Assembly (NCBI GenBank): GCA_019752015.1
Contig: JAIEMQ010000015.1
Span: 62,001 to 126,000 of the forward strand
DNA: 64,000 nt
From: Cyanobacteriota bacterium
Lineage (GTDB): Bacteria; Acidobacteriota; Vicinamibacteria; Vicinamibacterales; UBA2999
Direction: 5' to 3'
Positions 31,794-39,759 of the stretch are shown here, piece after piece. The position numbers and the translations under genes were made by a program. Numbering within the stretch: the first letter of the stretch is position 1; each line of letters starts with the position of its first letter. The notes under the pieces were generated by a model. The model was not told where the DNA came from. It saw only the letters and a list, made by a program, of their open reading frames with translations, and did no database searches.

Positions 31794-34172
31794 ATGCCAT
31801 CGATGGGCCGGCTTCTTGTCCTGTTTTTTGCCAGCGGCTGCGCCGCGTTGATTTACGAGACCGTCTGGTTCTACCTGGTGCAACTCGTCGTCGGCGCCTC
31901 GTCGATCTCGGTCGCGGTAGTGCTGTGCGCGTTCATGGGCGGAATGGCGCTTGGCAGCTGGCTGCTGCCGAAGGTCACGCCTCGCGGCGTGCATCCATTC
32001 AAGATCGTCGCCGCACTCGAATCGGGCATTGCGTTGCTCGGCATCGCGATCCCGATCGCACTGCCCTACGTGCGACAGGTGTATCTCGCGCTCGCCGAAC
32101 CCGGCGCCGGCTCGATCGCGCTGCGCTCGATCGTCTGCGTCCTGATCCTCACGCCGCCGACGATGCTGATGGGCGCAACGCTGCCGGCCATCGCACGATG
32201 GCGCGGCGAAGGTGATCGCGGTGAGGCGATGGGCCTGCTGTACATGGCCAACCTCGCGGGCGGCGCCTTTGGCACCGCGCTCGCCGGTTTCTATCTGCTG
32301 CGCGTCCACGACACGATCATCGCGACGTCGGTCGCTGTAACGCTGAACACCCTTATCGCGATCGCGCTCTGGCTGATAGCGAAGCCCTCAAGCGCTTTGC
32401 CATTGGAACCTCTGGAACCCCTGGAACCTTTGGAACCCCCGGACCAACAGAAGTCCGCCACGCCGGTTTTGATTGCAGCCGGCTTATCCGGCCTGACCGC
32501 CCTTGGCGCCGAAGTCGTCTGGACCCGGCAGCTGTCGCTGCTCTTCGGCGCCAGCGTCTATACCTTCTCGCTGATCCTCGCGGTGTTTCTCAGCGGCCTC
32601 GGCCTCGGCGGATTCGCCGGATCGCGGCTGGCACGACGCGGTGTCAATGCCGCCGCTGCGCTGGCCACCGTGCAAGCGCTGCTGGCGTTCGCGATCGGGT
32701 TCGGCGCGTGGGCGATCGTCAACGTCCTGCCCGGCTGGCAGCCGACTGCCCTGTTTCTTCCCGGCGTGCGTGCGAACGCGGCGTTGACGTTTGCGTTCGA
32801 CGCGCTTCGCTGCGCGGTGGCATTGCTGCCGGCGACGATCCTCTGGGGCGCGAGCTTTCCCCTGACGATCGCTTCCGGAAGTCGCGCCGGCTTCGATCGT
32901 CACGTGGCCCGCGTCAATGCCATCAACACGGCCGGCGCCCTGCTGGGCGCGATCGCGTTCACGCTGATTGGCATCCCGCGTCTCGGCTCGCACGACGCCC
33001 AGCAGCTGCTGGTCGTGCTCGCGGCGGTCAGCGCGCTGCTGCTGCTGGCGGTTCCGAATCGCGCACGCGCGCAACGCCTCGGTCTGATCGCGGTCGCAAC
33101 GTCGATCGCGATCTGGATCGTGCCGGCCGTGCCCGGCCGCTTGATCGCCTACGGCCGATCGGTGAACTCGTGGGACTCGATCGCGCGCTTCCTGTATCTC
33201 GCCGAAGGCGCCACGGCGTCCGTCGCGGTGACCGAGGGCAAGGGCGGCGCCCGTCAATTTCACATTGCCGGCAAAGTCGAAGCGTCCGACATGGACATCG
33301 ACATGCGGCTCGAGCGCATGCTCGGTCACATTCCCGCGCTCATCCATCCGCATCCGCGCTCGGTATTGATCGTCGGCGTCGGTGCCGGCGTCACGGCCGG
33401 CGCGCTGTCCATCCATCCCGAGGTCGAGCGGATTGTCATCTGCGAAATCGAACCGGTCGTGCCGCGAAGCGCGCGCGCGTTTTTCGGCAACGAGAACCAT
33501 CACGTCTTCGACGATCCGCGTGTGCAGTTGGTGTTCGACGACGCGCGGCACTTCCTGCAGACGACCGATGAAAAGTTCGACATCATCACGTCGGATCCGA
33601 TCCATCCGTGGGTCCGCGGCGCGGCGACGTTGTACTCGCTCGAATACCTGACGCTCGCGAAGAATCACCTGACGCCCGGCGGCGTGGTCACGCAGTGGAT
33701 CCCGCTCTACGAGACCGACATTCCATCGGTAAAAAGCGAGATCGGAACGTTCGCGGCGGTGTTTCCAGATACGACGTTGTGGAATCCGGATCTGCTTGAA
33801 GAGGGATACGACCTGGTGGCGCTCGGACGCGCCGAACAAACGCCGATTCGACAGGCCGATCTCCAGGATCGTCTCGATGCGGCGCCGCGCGTGAAGAAGT
33901 CGCTCGACGAAGTGATGCTGAAATCAGCCGCGGATATTCTCGGCTCCTACGCGGGACGCGGCAAAGATCTGGCGCCGTGGCTGGCCGACGCCGCGATCAA
34001 TCGCGAACGCAATCTTCGATTGCAGTACCTGGCGGGACTGGCCGCGAACAAGGACCAGCGCTTTGCGATCTTCCGGGGGATCCTGAATTACCGTCGATAC
34101 CCGGCGGACCTGTTGGTAGCGTCCGCCGATACCGAAGCACAATTGCGTAGCTGGTACTACGACGAACGCTAA
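31794..34172 (+). CDS. Membrane-fused spermidine-synthase-like protein
   Basis: This 792-residue protein has an N-terminal multi-helix membrane half (about 1-480) of the kind annotated as fused MFS/spermidine synthase. The C-terminal aminopropyltransferase-like domain (about 500-700) shows the SAM-fold motif LIVGVGAGVTAGALS, an acidic strand end IVICEIEPVV and DIITSDPIHPWVRGAATLYS. The proton-accepting Asp of true polyamine synthases is at the TSDP position. No polyamine pathway genes are nearby, and many such fusions have no known substrate. A 9-bp repeat encodes LEPLEPLEPLEPP in a loop near residue 205. The ATG at 31794 follows AAAGG closely; ATG 31803 is an alternative. Confidence 0.8.
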   Translation: MPSMGRLLVLFFASGCAALIYETVWFYLVQLVVGASSISVAVVLCAFMGGMALGSWLLPKVTPRGVHPFKIVAALESGIALLGIAIPIALPYVRQVYLALAEPGAGSIALRSIVCVLILTPPTMLMGATLPAIARWRGEGDRGEAMGLLYMANLAGGAFGTALAGFYLLRVHDTIIATSVAVTLNTLIAIALWLIAKPSSALPLEPLEPLEPLEPPDQQKSATPVLIAAGLSGLTALGAEVVWTRQLSLLFGASVYTFSLILAVFLSGLGLGGFAGSRLARRGVNAAAALATVQALLAFAIGFGAWAIVNVLPGWQPTALFLPGVRANAALTFAFDALRCAVALLPATILWGASFPLTIASGSRAGFDRHVARVNAINTAGALLGAIAFTLIGIPRLGSHDAQQLLVVLAAVSALLLLAVPNRARAQRLGLIAVATSIAIWIVPAVPGRLIAYGRSVNSWDSIARFLYLAEGATASVAVTEGKGGARQFHIAGKVEASDMDIDMRLERMLGHIPALIHPHPRSVLIVGVGAGVTAGALSIHPEVERIVICEIEPVVPRSARAFFGNENHHVFDDPRVQLVFDDARHFLQTTDEKFDIITSDPIHPWVRGAATLYSLEYLTLAKNHLTPGGVVTQWIPLYETDIPSVKSEIGTFAAVFPDTTLWNPDLLEEGYDLVALGRAEQTPIRQADLQDRLDAAPRVKKSLDEVMLKSAADILGSYAGRGKDLAPWLADAAINRERNLRLQYLAGLAANKDQRFAIFRGILNYRRYPADLLVASADTEAQLRSWYYDER
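32402..32446. repeat. In-frame 9-bp repeats encoding LEP in a membrane-protein loop
   Basis: Four nonamers of the form NNTGGAACC (32402-32437) and a diverged fifth encode a Leu-Glu-Pro tripeptide repeat between membrane helices. Like the GAS repeat at 18317, the 9-bp period preserves the frame. Confidence 0.9.
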
Positions 34173-34552
34173 CCCTTCTTCTTGCCGGTGCCGCTCTGCG
34201 TGAACTGGCCGCCGGCCATGTCCTGCTTCACCGTCAGCGCGCCGTCCTTGAGCGTCAGCGTCATCACCACCGGGATATCGCCCTGCTGCGTGGTCTGGGT
34301 GTACTTGAGCACGGCTTCCGAACCCTTCACCGTGACGTCGGTGATGGTGACCGGACCGCCGCGGCCGCCGCCGAGCTCGGCCGACAGCTTGCCGCCGTCC
34401 TGCTTGATCGTCAGCGGGCGCTCCTGCGGTCCGCGACGGCCTTCGACGGTCAACACCCACTCGCCGAGAAACGCCTTGGCGTCCTGCGCCCAGGCAATCG
34501 CCGGCGCCAGCATGATGGCGCACAGCAGAATCATGAGGCTCTTGCGAATCAT
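34169..34552 (-). CDS. Small secreted protein of unknown function
   Basis: This 127-residue protein starts with a signal peptide (MIRKSLMILLCAIMLAPAIA, cleavage near AWAQD). A lipocalin-like all-beta pattern follows: FLGEWVLTVEGRRGPQERPL, then alternating strands such as VTITDVTVKGSEAVLKYTQ and PVVMTLTLKDGALTVKQDMA. The short C-terminus is GTGKKKG. I recognise no named family. It is convergent with the spermidine-synthase-like gene and overlaps it by four bases. Confidence 0.75.
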   Translation of the reverse strand: MIRKSLMILLCAIMLAPAIAWAQDAKAFLGEWVLTVEGRRGPQERPLTIKQDGGKLSAELGGGRGGPVTITDVTVKGSEAVLKYTQTTQQGDIPVVMTLTLKDGALTVKQDMAGGQFTQSGTGKKKG

Positions 34553-34651
34553 TCTTCACTCCTGTTCTTCAAACCTATTTGAAACCGCGGAGGGCAATTA
34601 CCGGTCGCACCCCGTAAGGCTGCATACGTTACCGCAAACGGGACCGCTTAC

Positions 34652-34962
34652 CTACAACCGCACTTCGTTGACCTGGATCACCGGGGCGATGTTCGTGTAG
34701 TTCGGAACATCCGCCACGATCGGACCGCCGTGCGTCGCGAACGCGAGCTGAAAAGCGTCGACCGACTCGAAGAACAGGTGGCCAATCGCGAGGTAAGGGG
34801 GCGGCGCGCCGGCTCGGCACCACCAAGGCCTTCATCCACGGCCATCCCTTTCACCGACGCGCCGATGCGCTGCTTGACCATCGGCATGTGCGACGACAGG
34901 TAGTAATTCATGTCGAACGTCTTGCCGGGACCGTTCGGATACAGCACGGTGACCTTGATCAT
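34652..34962 (-). pseudogene. EthD-family protein split by a frameshift
   Basis: The first part reads MIKVTVLYPNGPGKTFDMNY, the typical EthD-domain start. After GGAEP (near 34812) the frame shifts, and the rest continues in another frame as APPPYLAIGHLFFESVDAF through to IAPVIQVNEVRL and a stop at 34652. Joined, the protein would be about 103 residues, normal for EthD (a small dimeric ferredoxin-like fold linked to ether degradation and polyketide cyclisation). A single indel in a G/C run explains it, so either a recent pseudogene or a sequencing error is possible. Confidence 0.75.
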
Positions 34963-35019
34963 GCGTACTCCTTGCGCGGCTGGGGGCGCGCGCTGCCGCA
35001 GGGCGCGGCATAGATTACC

Positions 35020-36981
35020 TTAACGGCTGGCGACGACGCGCAGCGAAGGTTTCGCCGCAGCAGCGGGGGGAGAGTCGCTGCTGCGGCGCGAGAGGGACAC
35101 GAACATCTGTCCCAGATGCGGCATGACGAACTGCAGAGTTTGCGTCTGCTCTTCCTTGAACGATTCAGCGGAATAGAGCGACAGCACGCCGGCGACCTGG
35201 CCGTCGGCGACGAGCGGCAGCGCCAGGCAGTAATTCAACTTGTAGAGCGACGCTTCCGCGCCCAGATCGAGCTTCGCGTCCGAGTTCACCATCGGCTGCT
35301 GATGCTCCGCGACCCAGCCGGTGAGGCGCTCGCCGAGCTTCATCTCGAGTCCCTGCAGCAGCGACGCGGCATCGCCGGCGACGAACGCGACCTTCACCGC
35401 ATCCGTGGCGTGGTCGTTGACGAAAAACGCGCAGCTCGCATTCGGCACGACGTGATGCACGTGCGACCAGATCAGCGATGACAGGTCGGCCATGCTCGGC
35501 CGGCCGCTCACCACTCGCGCGAGATTGGCCAGCGCTCGCAGCGACTCGGGACCATCGTTGACGACCGCCGCGGCCGGTGCCGCCACCGGAGCGATCGGCT
35601 GCTCCTGGACCGGCGCCACCGCCTTGGTAATCTGCTGAATCGCTTTCTGCAGCTGTGGCTTGACCTGCATCGGGGCGATATCGCGGCACACGCGCTCGAA
35701 CATGTCGACGACGATCGGGTCGTACATCGTGCCGCGGCGCGCCCGAATGATGCCGAGCGCGTCGTCATCGGTCATCGCGGCACGGTACGGACGATCCGAC
35801 GTCAGCGCGTCGTAGCAATCGACCACCGACAGGATGCGAGCGCCGATCGGAATCTCGACGCCCTTCAGCCGGTTCGGATAGCCGGTGCCGTCCCAGTTCT
35901 CATGATGGGCGCGAACGATCGGCACGACCGGATACGGGAAATCGATCGACGAGAGGATGTCGGCGCCGACATCGACGTGCAGCTTCATCGTCTCGAATTC
36001 CGTGGGCGTGAGCTTGCCGGGCTTGTTGAGAATGCGCTCGGGCACCGCGAGCTTGCCGGTGTCGTGCAGCAGCGCCGCCGCCTGGATCGCTTTCATGGTC
36101 GGTTCGTCGAGACCGCCGAGCGCCCTGGCCAGGCCCATCGCGTAGTGCTGCACGCGGTGAATGTGGCTGCTGGTGACGCCGTCCTTGGCTTCGATCGCGG
36201 TGGAGAGCGCGCCGATCGTCGAGAGATACAGACGATCGACCGTCGCAACATGCTGTTCCGCATCCTCGAGACGGCCGGTCCACGACCGCATCGCGAGGTT
36301 GATCACCGCCAGCAGCGGAATCACCGCAACCAGCGCGATGACGCTGAGGTATTGGGTGAGCACGATCAGCAGGAAGGCCGCCGACGCGGACGCGAAATAG
36401 TTCAGCGACAGCGTCATGAAGTGTGAGCGCCACACTTCAACCGCGGACAGCTGCTTCTGCAGCGCCACCGCCATCGAAATCAGGCCGGAGTTGAGAATGA
36501 AGTAGACGCCCGCGAAACACGCCAGCGGCAGCAGCAGGACGTCGACGTTGATGTGGTCGCCGAACACCGGGCCCAGCCCGCTGAGCCGGAAGAACACCGC
36601 TGCGCCGCAGAAGAACGCCAGCGCCGGCGCGCTACCGTTGAAGAACAGCCGCCGCAGGCGCAAGTCGCGCTGCGTTTTGACGTTCGCGACGTACGAAATC
36701 ACGAGGCTGTCGACCGCCATCGTCACGGTCGCGGGTGCGGGGCCGAACATCAACGCTGAAGTGATGAAGAACGTGTCGGAAATCGAAAACCACGCGTTGG
36801 TGCCGGGGATGCGCAACGGAAAGCGGCCGGTCACCATCGCCAGCACGGCGAGGGCGAACCACTCGCGCGCGTGCGGCGTCGACCACAACGCGAACACCGA
36901 CCAGCCTACCACCGCGGCGCCCACGGCGGTGGTCGCGCCGACGTAAACGTCGACCGGCGATCGCAGGAAGCGTCGAATCAT
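35020..36981 (-). CDS. Membrane-anchored HD-GYP and GAF domain protein
   Basis: This 653-residue protein has an N-terminal membrane sensor-like region with about seven helices (1-230). An HD-GYP domain (about 255-430) follows with HIHRVQHYA, LLHDTGKLAVPERI, the HD-GYP signature HHENWDGTGYPNRLKG and SVVDCYDALTSDRPYR. A Pro-Ala linker leads to a GAF-like domain (about 470-630). HD-GYP proteins hydrolyse cyclic di-GMP or related dinucleotides. The metal-binding His and Asp and the GYP motif are intact, so activity is expected. Its ATG overlaps the stop of the IIWGE-repeat subtilase as ATGA, which ties it to that protease. Confidence 0.88.
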   Translation of the reverse strand: MIRRFLRSPVDVYVGATTAVGAAVVGWSVFALWSTPHAREWFALAVLAMVTGRFPLRIPGTNAWFSISDTFFITSALMFGPAPATVTMAVDSLVISYVANVKTQRDLRLRRLFFNGSAPALAFFCGAAVFFRLSGLGPVFGDHINVDVLLLPLACFAGVYFILNSGLISMAVALQKQLSAVEVWRSHFMTLSLNYFASASAAFLLIVLTQYLSVIALVAVIPLLAVINLAMRSWTGRLEDAEQHVATVDRLYLSTIGALSTAIEAKDGVTSSHIHRVQHYAMGLARALGGLDEPTMKAIQAAALLHDTGKLAVPERILNKPGKLTPTEFETMKLHVDVGADILSSIDFPYPVVPIVRAHHENWDGTGYPNRLKGVEIPIGARILSVVDCYDALTSDRPYRAAMTDDDALGIIRARRGTMYDPIVVDMFERVCRDIAPMQVKPQLQKAIQQITKAVAPVQEQPIAPVAAPAAAVVNDGPESLRALANLARVVSGRPSMADLSSLIWSHVHHVVPNASCAFFVNDHATDAVKVAFVAGDAASLLQGLEMKLGERLTGWVAEHQQPMVNSDAKLDLGAEASLYKLNYCLALPLVADGQVAGVLSLYSAESFKEEQTQTLQFVMPHLGQMFVSLSRRSSDSPPAAAAKPSLRVVASR

Positions 36982-38822
36982 TGACCGTCCGGACGAACGT
37001 TCTCGCCCCAGATGATCTGGTTGGCATTGGCGGGATCAGCCTCACCCCAGATGATCTGCTGGCCGGCGGTCTGCTCGCCCCAGATGATCTGCTGGCCGAA
37101 GCTGTTCTCGCCCCAGATGATTTGCTGTCCGAACGTGTTTTCACCCCAGATGATCTGCTGGCCGATGCTCTGCTCGCCCCAGATGATCTGCTGTCCCCAC
37201 GGAGTGTTCTCGCCCCAGATAATCTGCTGGCCGAACGGCAATTGCTCACCCCAGATGATCTGCTGGCCGATGCTGTTCTCGCCCCAGATGATCTGGCTGC
37301 CCTGCAGCGCCGCGAGCTTGCGAGGCACGACGATGTTGAACCAGTTGGCGAGGAGCTCGAGCGCGCCGAGGCCCGACGCGCCGATCGGAGCGGTCAATCG
37401 ATCGACGCCTCCGTTGGTCATCATGCCGGTCGGCTGAATCGTCTGGCCCGCAATCGTGACGCCGGGAATTTTTCCGGTCAACGCGGTGACGGCGCTATTG
37501 ACGCGACGCGCCGAATACAGGTTGACGCTGCCGGTGCCCGCGCGCAGCACGCCTTCATTGGCCATGAACGACGCGCTCAGCTGCATGGCGAGCTTGACCT
37601 GCCGCACGGTCAGGACCCCGCCTTCGAGCAGCAGCGCGGCGCCGCCGCTCACCATGCCCGCGGCCATGCTGGTGCCGCTCATCGTGTAGTAGGCGTTCTT
37701 GCCGCTGCCCGCGGCGTGAAGTTCCTTGTACTTGCTGGCGAGATACGAGCCCTGCGCCTCGAGCGACACGATCTTGTTGCCCGGCGCGACCACGTCGGGC
37801 TTCACGCTCAGCTCGAAACGCGTCGGCCCGCGCGACGAATACGTCGTCACCGTGTCGTCCCCGCGTCCGACAGTGCCCCACGTATTCAGCGCGCCAACGG
37901 TAATCGCGCTGGGCGCGACGCCGGGCGTCGTGATGCTGGCAAACACCTCCTGGCCCGCCGCGTTCTTGCCGTTGTTGCCGGCAGACGCGACGACCACAAG
38001 GCCGCTGAGCACGGCCTTCTCCACTGAGAGGCACAGCGGATCGGTGAGGCACGGCTCGACGCTCGGATGACCGAGCGACAGGTTCACGACCTTGATGCTG
38101 TACTTGACGCGATTATTAATCGTCCACTGCAGGCCGGCGATCACGTCGCTGGTGTATCCACCGCCGTTGTCGCCGAGCACGCGGACGTTGATGAGGTGCG
38201 CGCCCGGGGCAATGCCGCCCTTGTAAAGCGGCGTGGCGCCGGTGTCCTGGCCGGCGACAATGCCGGCGATATGTGTGCCGTGACCGAAGCCGTCGTCCGT
38301 CGAACTATCACCGGTCACGAAACTCTGTGACCACACTACCTTGCCGGCCAGCGCCGCGTGCGAGGTGTTGATGCCCGAGTCGATGATCGCAACCCCGACG
38401 CCCTTGCCGGACACTCCGGGGAGCGCGCCAATGCCGAGCAAGCCGCCGGGCTGCGACGCGCGCGCCTGATCCGCCGCCATCGTCTTCTGAGAGATGACCA
38501 TCAGCGGCGTCACGATGTTGTCGCGAGAGATCGAGGCAATGCCGGCGACCTGCCGGAGCGTGGAGAGTTGCGCGGGTGTGGCCTGGACGACCACGAAGCC
38601 GTCGAGCACTCGCAGCACCGGCAGCCCGTCGCGGGCCGCCACATCCTGGATGACTCCGACGTCGCCGCGCACGATGGCGCGGACATCCTCGGTGGCGCCG
38701 CCCAGCAGCATCGCCAGTAAATCGCCTGAAAGGGTGGCGAGTGGCGTTTGGCCGCTGACTGTGACCGACAGCCACAGCACGAGCGCAGTAATCTTTACAA
38801 GCGTTGGGGGGACGACGCGCAT
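36978..38822 (-). CDS. Secreted S8 subtilase with nine C-terminal IIWGE repeats
   Basis: The ATG at 38822 follows AGGAG at five bases and gives 614 residues. A signal peptide (about 1-25) and an I9-like propeptide (about 55-105) precede the subtilisin domain. The triad is Asp148 in AIIDSGINTSH, His181 in GFGHGTHIAG and Ser385 in MSGTSMAAGMVSGG; the oxyanion Asn is in ASAGNNGKNA. From about residue 510 to the end the protein consists of nine copies of GQQIIWGE(N/Q)xx. Exported or surface protease, substrate unknown. It is translationally coupled to the HD-GYP protein downstream, and a 266-bp AT-rich control region lies upstream. Confidence 0.9.
   Translation of the reverse strand: MRVVPPTLVKITALVLWLSVTVSGQTPLATLSGDLLAMLLGGATEDVRAIVRGDVGVIQDVAARDGLPVLRVLDGFVVVQATPAQLSTLRQVAGIASISRDNIVTPLMVISQKTMAADQARASQPGGLLGIGALPGVSGKGVGVAIIDSGINTSHAALAGKVVWSQSFVTGDSSTDDGFGHGTHIAGIVAGQDTGATPLYKGGIAPGAHLINVRVLGDNGGGYTSDVIAGLQWTINNRVKYSIKVVNLSLGHPSVEPCLTDPLCLSVEKAVLSGLVVVASAGNNGKNAAGQEVFASITTPGVAPSAITVGALNTWGTVGRGDDTVTTYSSRGPTRFELSVKPDVVAPGNKIVSLEAQGSYLASKYKELHAAGSGKNAYYTMSGTSMAAGMVSGGAALLLEGGVLTVRQVKLAMQLSASFMANEGVLRAGTGSVNLYSARRVNSAVTALTGKIPGVTIAGQTIQPTGMMTNGGVDRLTAPIGASGLGALELLANWFNIVVPRKLAALQGSQIIWGENSIGQQIIWGEQLPFGQQIIWGENTPWGQQIIWGEQSIGQQIIWGENTFGQQIIWGENSFGQQIIWGEQTAGQQIIWGEADPANANQIIWGENVRPDGQ
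37000..37300. repeat. Nine tandem IIWGE peptide repeats (about 33-bp DNA period)
   Basis: Nine units, most reading GQQIIWGE followed by two to four variable residues (NSI, QLPF, NTPW, QSI, NTF, NSF, QTA, ADPANA, NVRPD), form the subtilase C-terminus. Spacing is mostly 11-12 residues. The core codons are nearly identical between copies while the spacers vary, which indicates either recent duplication or strong selection on the core. Confidence 0.92.
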
Positions 38823-38963
38823 TCCGACTCCTATCCGGCCGCTGCATCGCAAGTGCTGCGCCACAACTGAACAGAATGGAGATCTTCAGGGAATTTCAGG
38901 TAAACAATTGACTTGTAAGGACTTCTTGACTCGGTTACTGCCGAGCATGAACGTGGATACCGT

Positions 38964-39022
38964 GCAACCGTGTTGCTTAATGGAACAGACTAAAACGACA
39001 AAATCATGCAAATCGTATTTGC
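38964..39022. promoter_or_regulatory. Two matching dyads upstream of the subtilase operon
   Basis: The 266-bp gap between lolD and the subtilase is clearly AT-richer than its surroundings and holds no gene. It contains two short palindromes with the same CGT centre: GCAAC-CGT-GTTGC (38964-38976) and GCAAAT-CGT-ATTTGC (39008-39022). Their centres are 45 bp apart, a little over four helical turns. The likeness suggests a common DNA-binding protein, perhaps one that loops or acts cooperatively. The regulator is not identified. Confidence 0.5.
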
Positions 39023-39088
39023 GCTGATACTTATATTGATGAGTGAGATTAGCACACTCGCGAAAAAATGGACAGCCTTTAGACGACT

Positions 39089-39757
39089 TTAAAGTAATTT
39101 ACCGCCCTCAAGACGGAGCGTCCTGTCGCACTGAGCTGCCAGACGAGGATTGTGTGTCGCGATAATGGCCGTCAGCCCGAACTCAGCGTGCATGGCGCGG
39201 AGCAGCTGGTGAAGGGAGTCGGCCGTGGCCTCGTCGAGGTCGCCGGTCGGCTCGTCGGCGAGGAGCAATGAAGGCTGCATCACCAGCGCGCGCGACACCG
39301 CCACCCGCTGCTGCTCACCTCCCGACATCATGCCGGGACGATGATCCAGCCGATCGCCGAGGCCGACCCGCTGCAGCAACGCTTCGGCCGTCGGGCGCGC
39401 TTGCTCCGCGGACACGCGGGAAATGCGCAGCGGCATCATCGCGTTTTCGACCGCGGTGAACTCCGGCAGCAGGTGATGGAACTGAAACACGAACCCGATG
39501 TGGCGATTGCGAAACGTGACGCGCGCCTGATCGTCCATCGAGGAGATCTCGTGATCGCCGACGCGCACCTGTCCGGCGTCGATCGCATCGAGGCCGCCGA
39601 GCACGTGCAGCAGCGTGCTCTTGCCGACGCCTGACGCGCCCATGATCGCCACCATCTCGCCTTTCTCCACGGCGAGATCGAGATCGCGCAGCACGTGCAG
39701 CCGCTTGCCGGTCGCGTTGTAGTGCTTGTTGAGGCCCGCGACGGTGACGAACGCCAT
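39089..39757 (-). CDS. lolD: Lipoprotein-releasing ABC transporter ATPase LolD
   Basis: LolD powers release of outer-membrane lipoproteins from the inner membrane to LolA. The 222 residues show Walker A GASGVGKST, the Q-loop FVFQFHHLLPEF (the LolD-like HLLPE), the signature MSGGEQQR, Walker B LLLADEPTGDLD and the switch His in IIATHNPRLA. The signature begins with Met rather than Leu, a mild variation. It follows the LolC/E gene by two bases. Confidence 0.93.
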   Translation of the reverse strand: MAFVTVAGLNKHYNATGKRLHVLRDLDLAVEKGEMVAIMGASGVGKSTLLHVLGGLDAIDAGQVRVGDHEISSMDDQARVTFRNRHIGFVFQFHHLLPEFTAVENAMMPLRISRVSAEQARPTAEALLQRVGLGDRLDHRPGMMSGGEQQRVAVSRALVMQPSLLLADEPTGDLDEATADSLHQLLRAMHAEFGLTAIIATHNPRLAAQCDRTLRLEGGKLL

Positions 39758-39759
39758 CG

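Noticed and set aside
32484-33839. A 451-codon minus-strand frame opposite the spermidine-synthase-like gene
   Set aside because: It has no domain, an Arg- and Asp-rich composition and a strong gene on the other strand.
37000-37300. Possible CRISPR-like array, because of regular direct repeats
   Set aside because: The repeats are in frame in the subtilase gene, encode a conserved peptide and have very short, protein-coding spacers; there are no cas genes.
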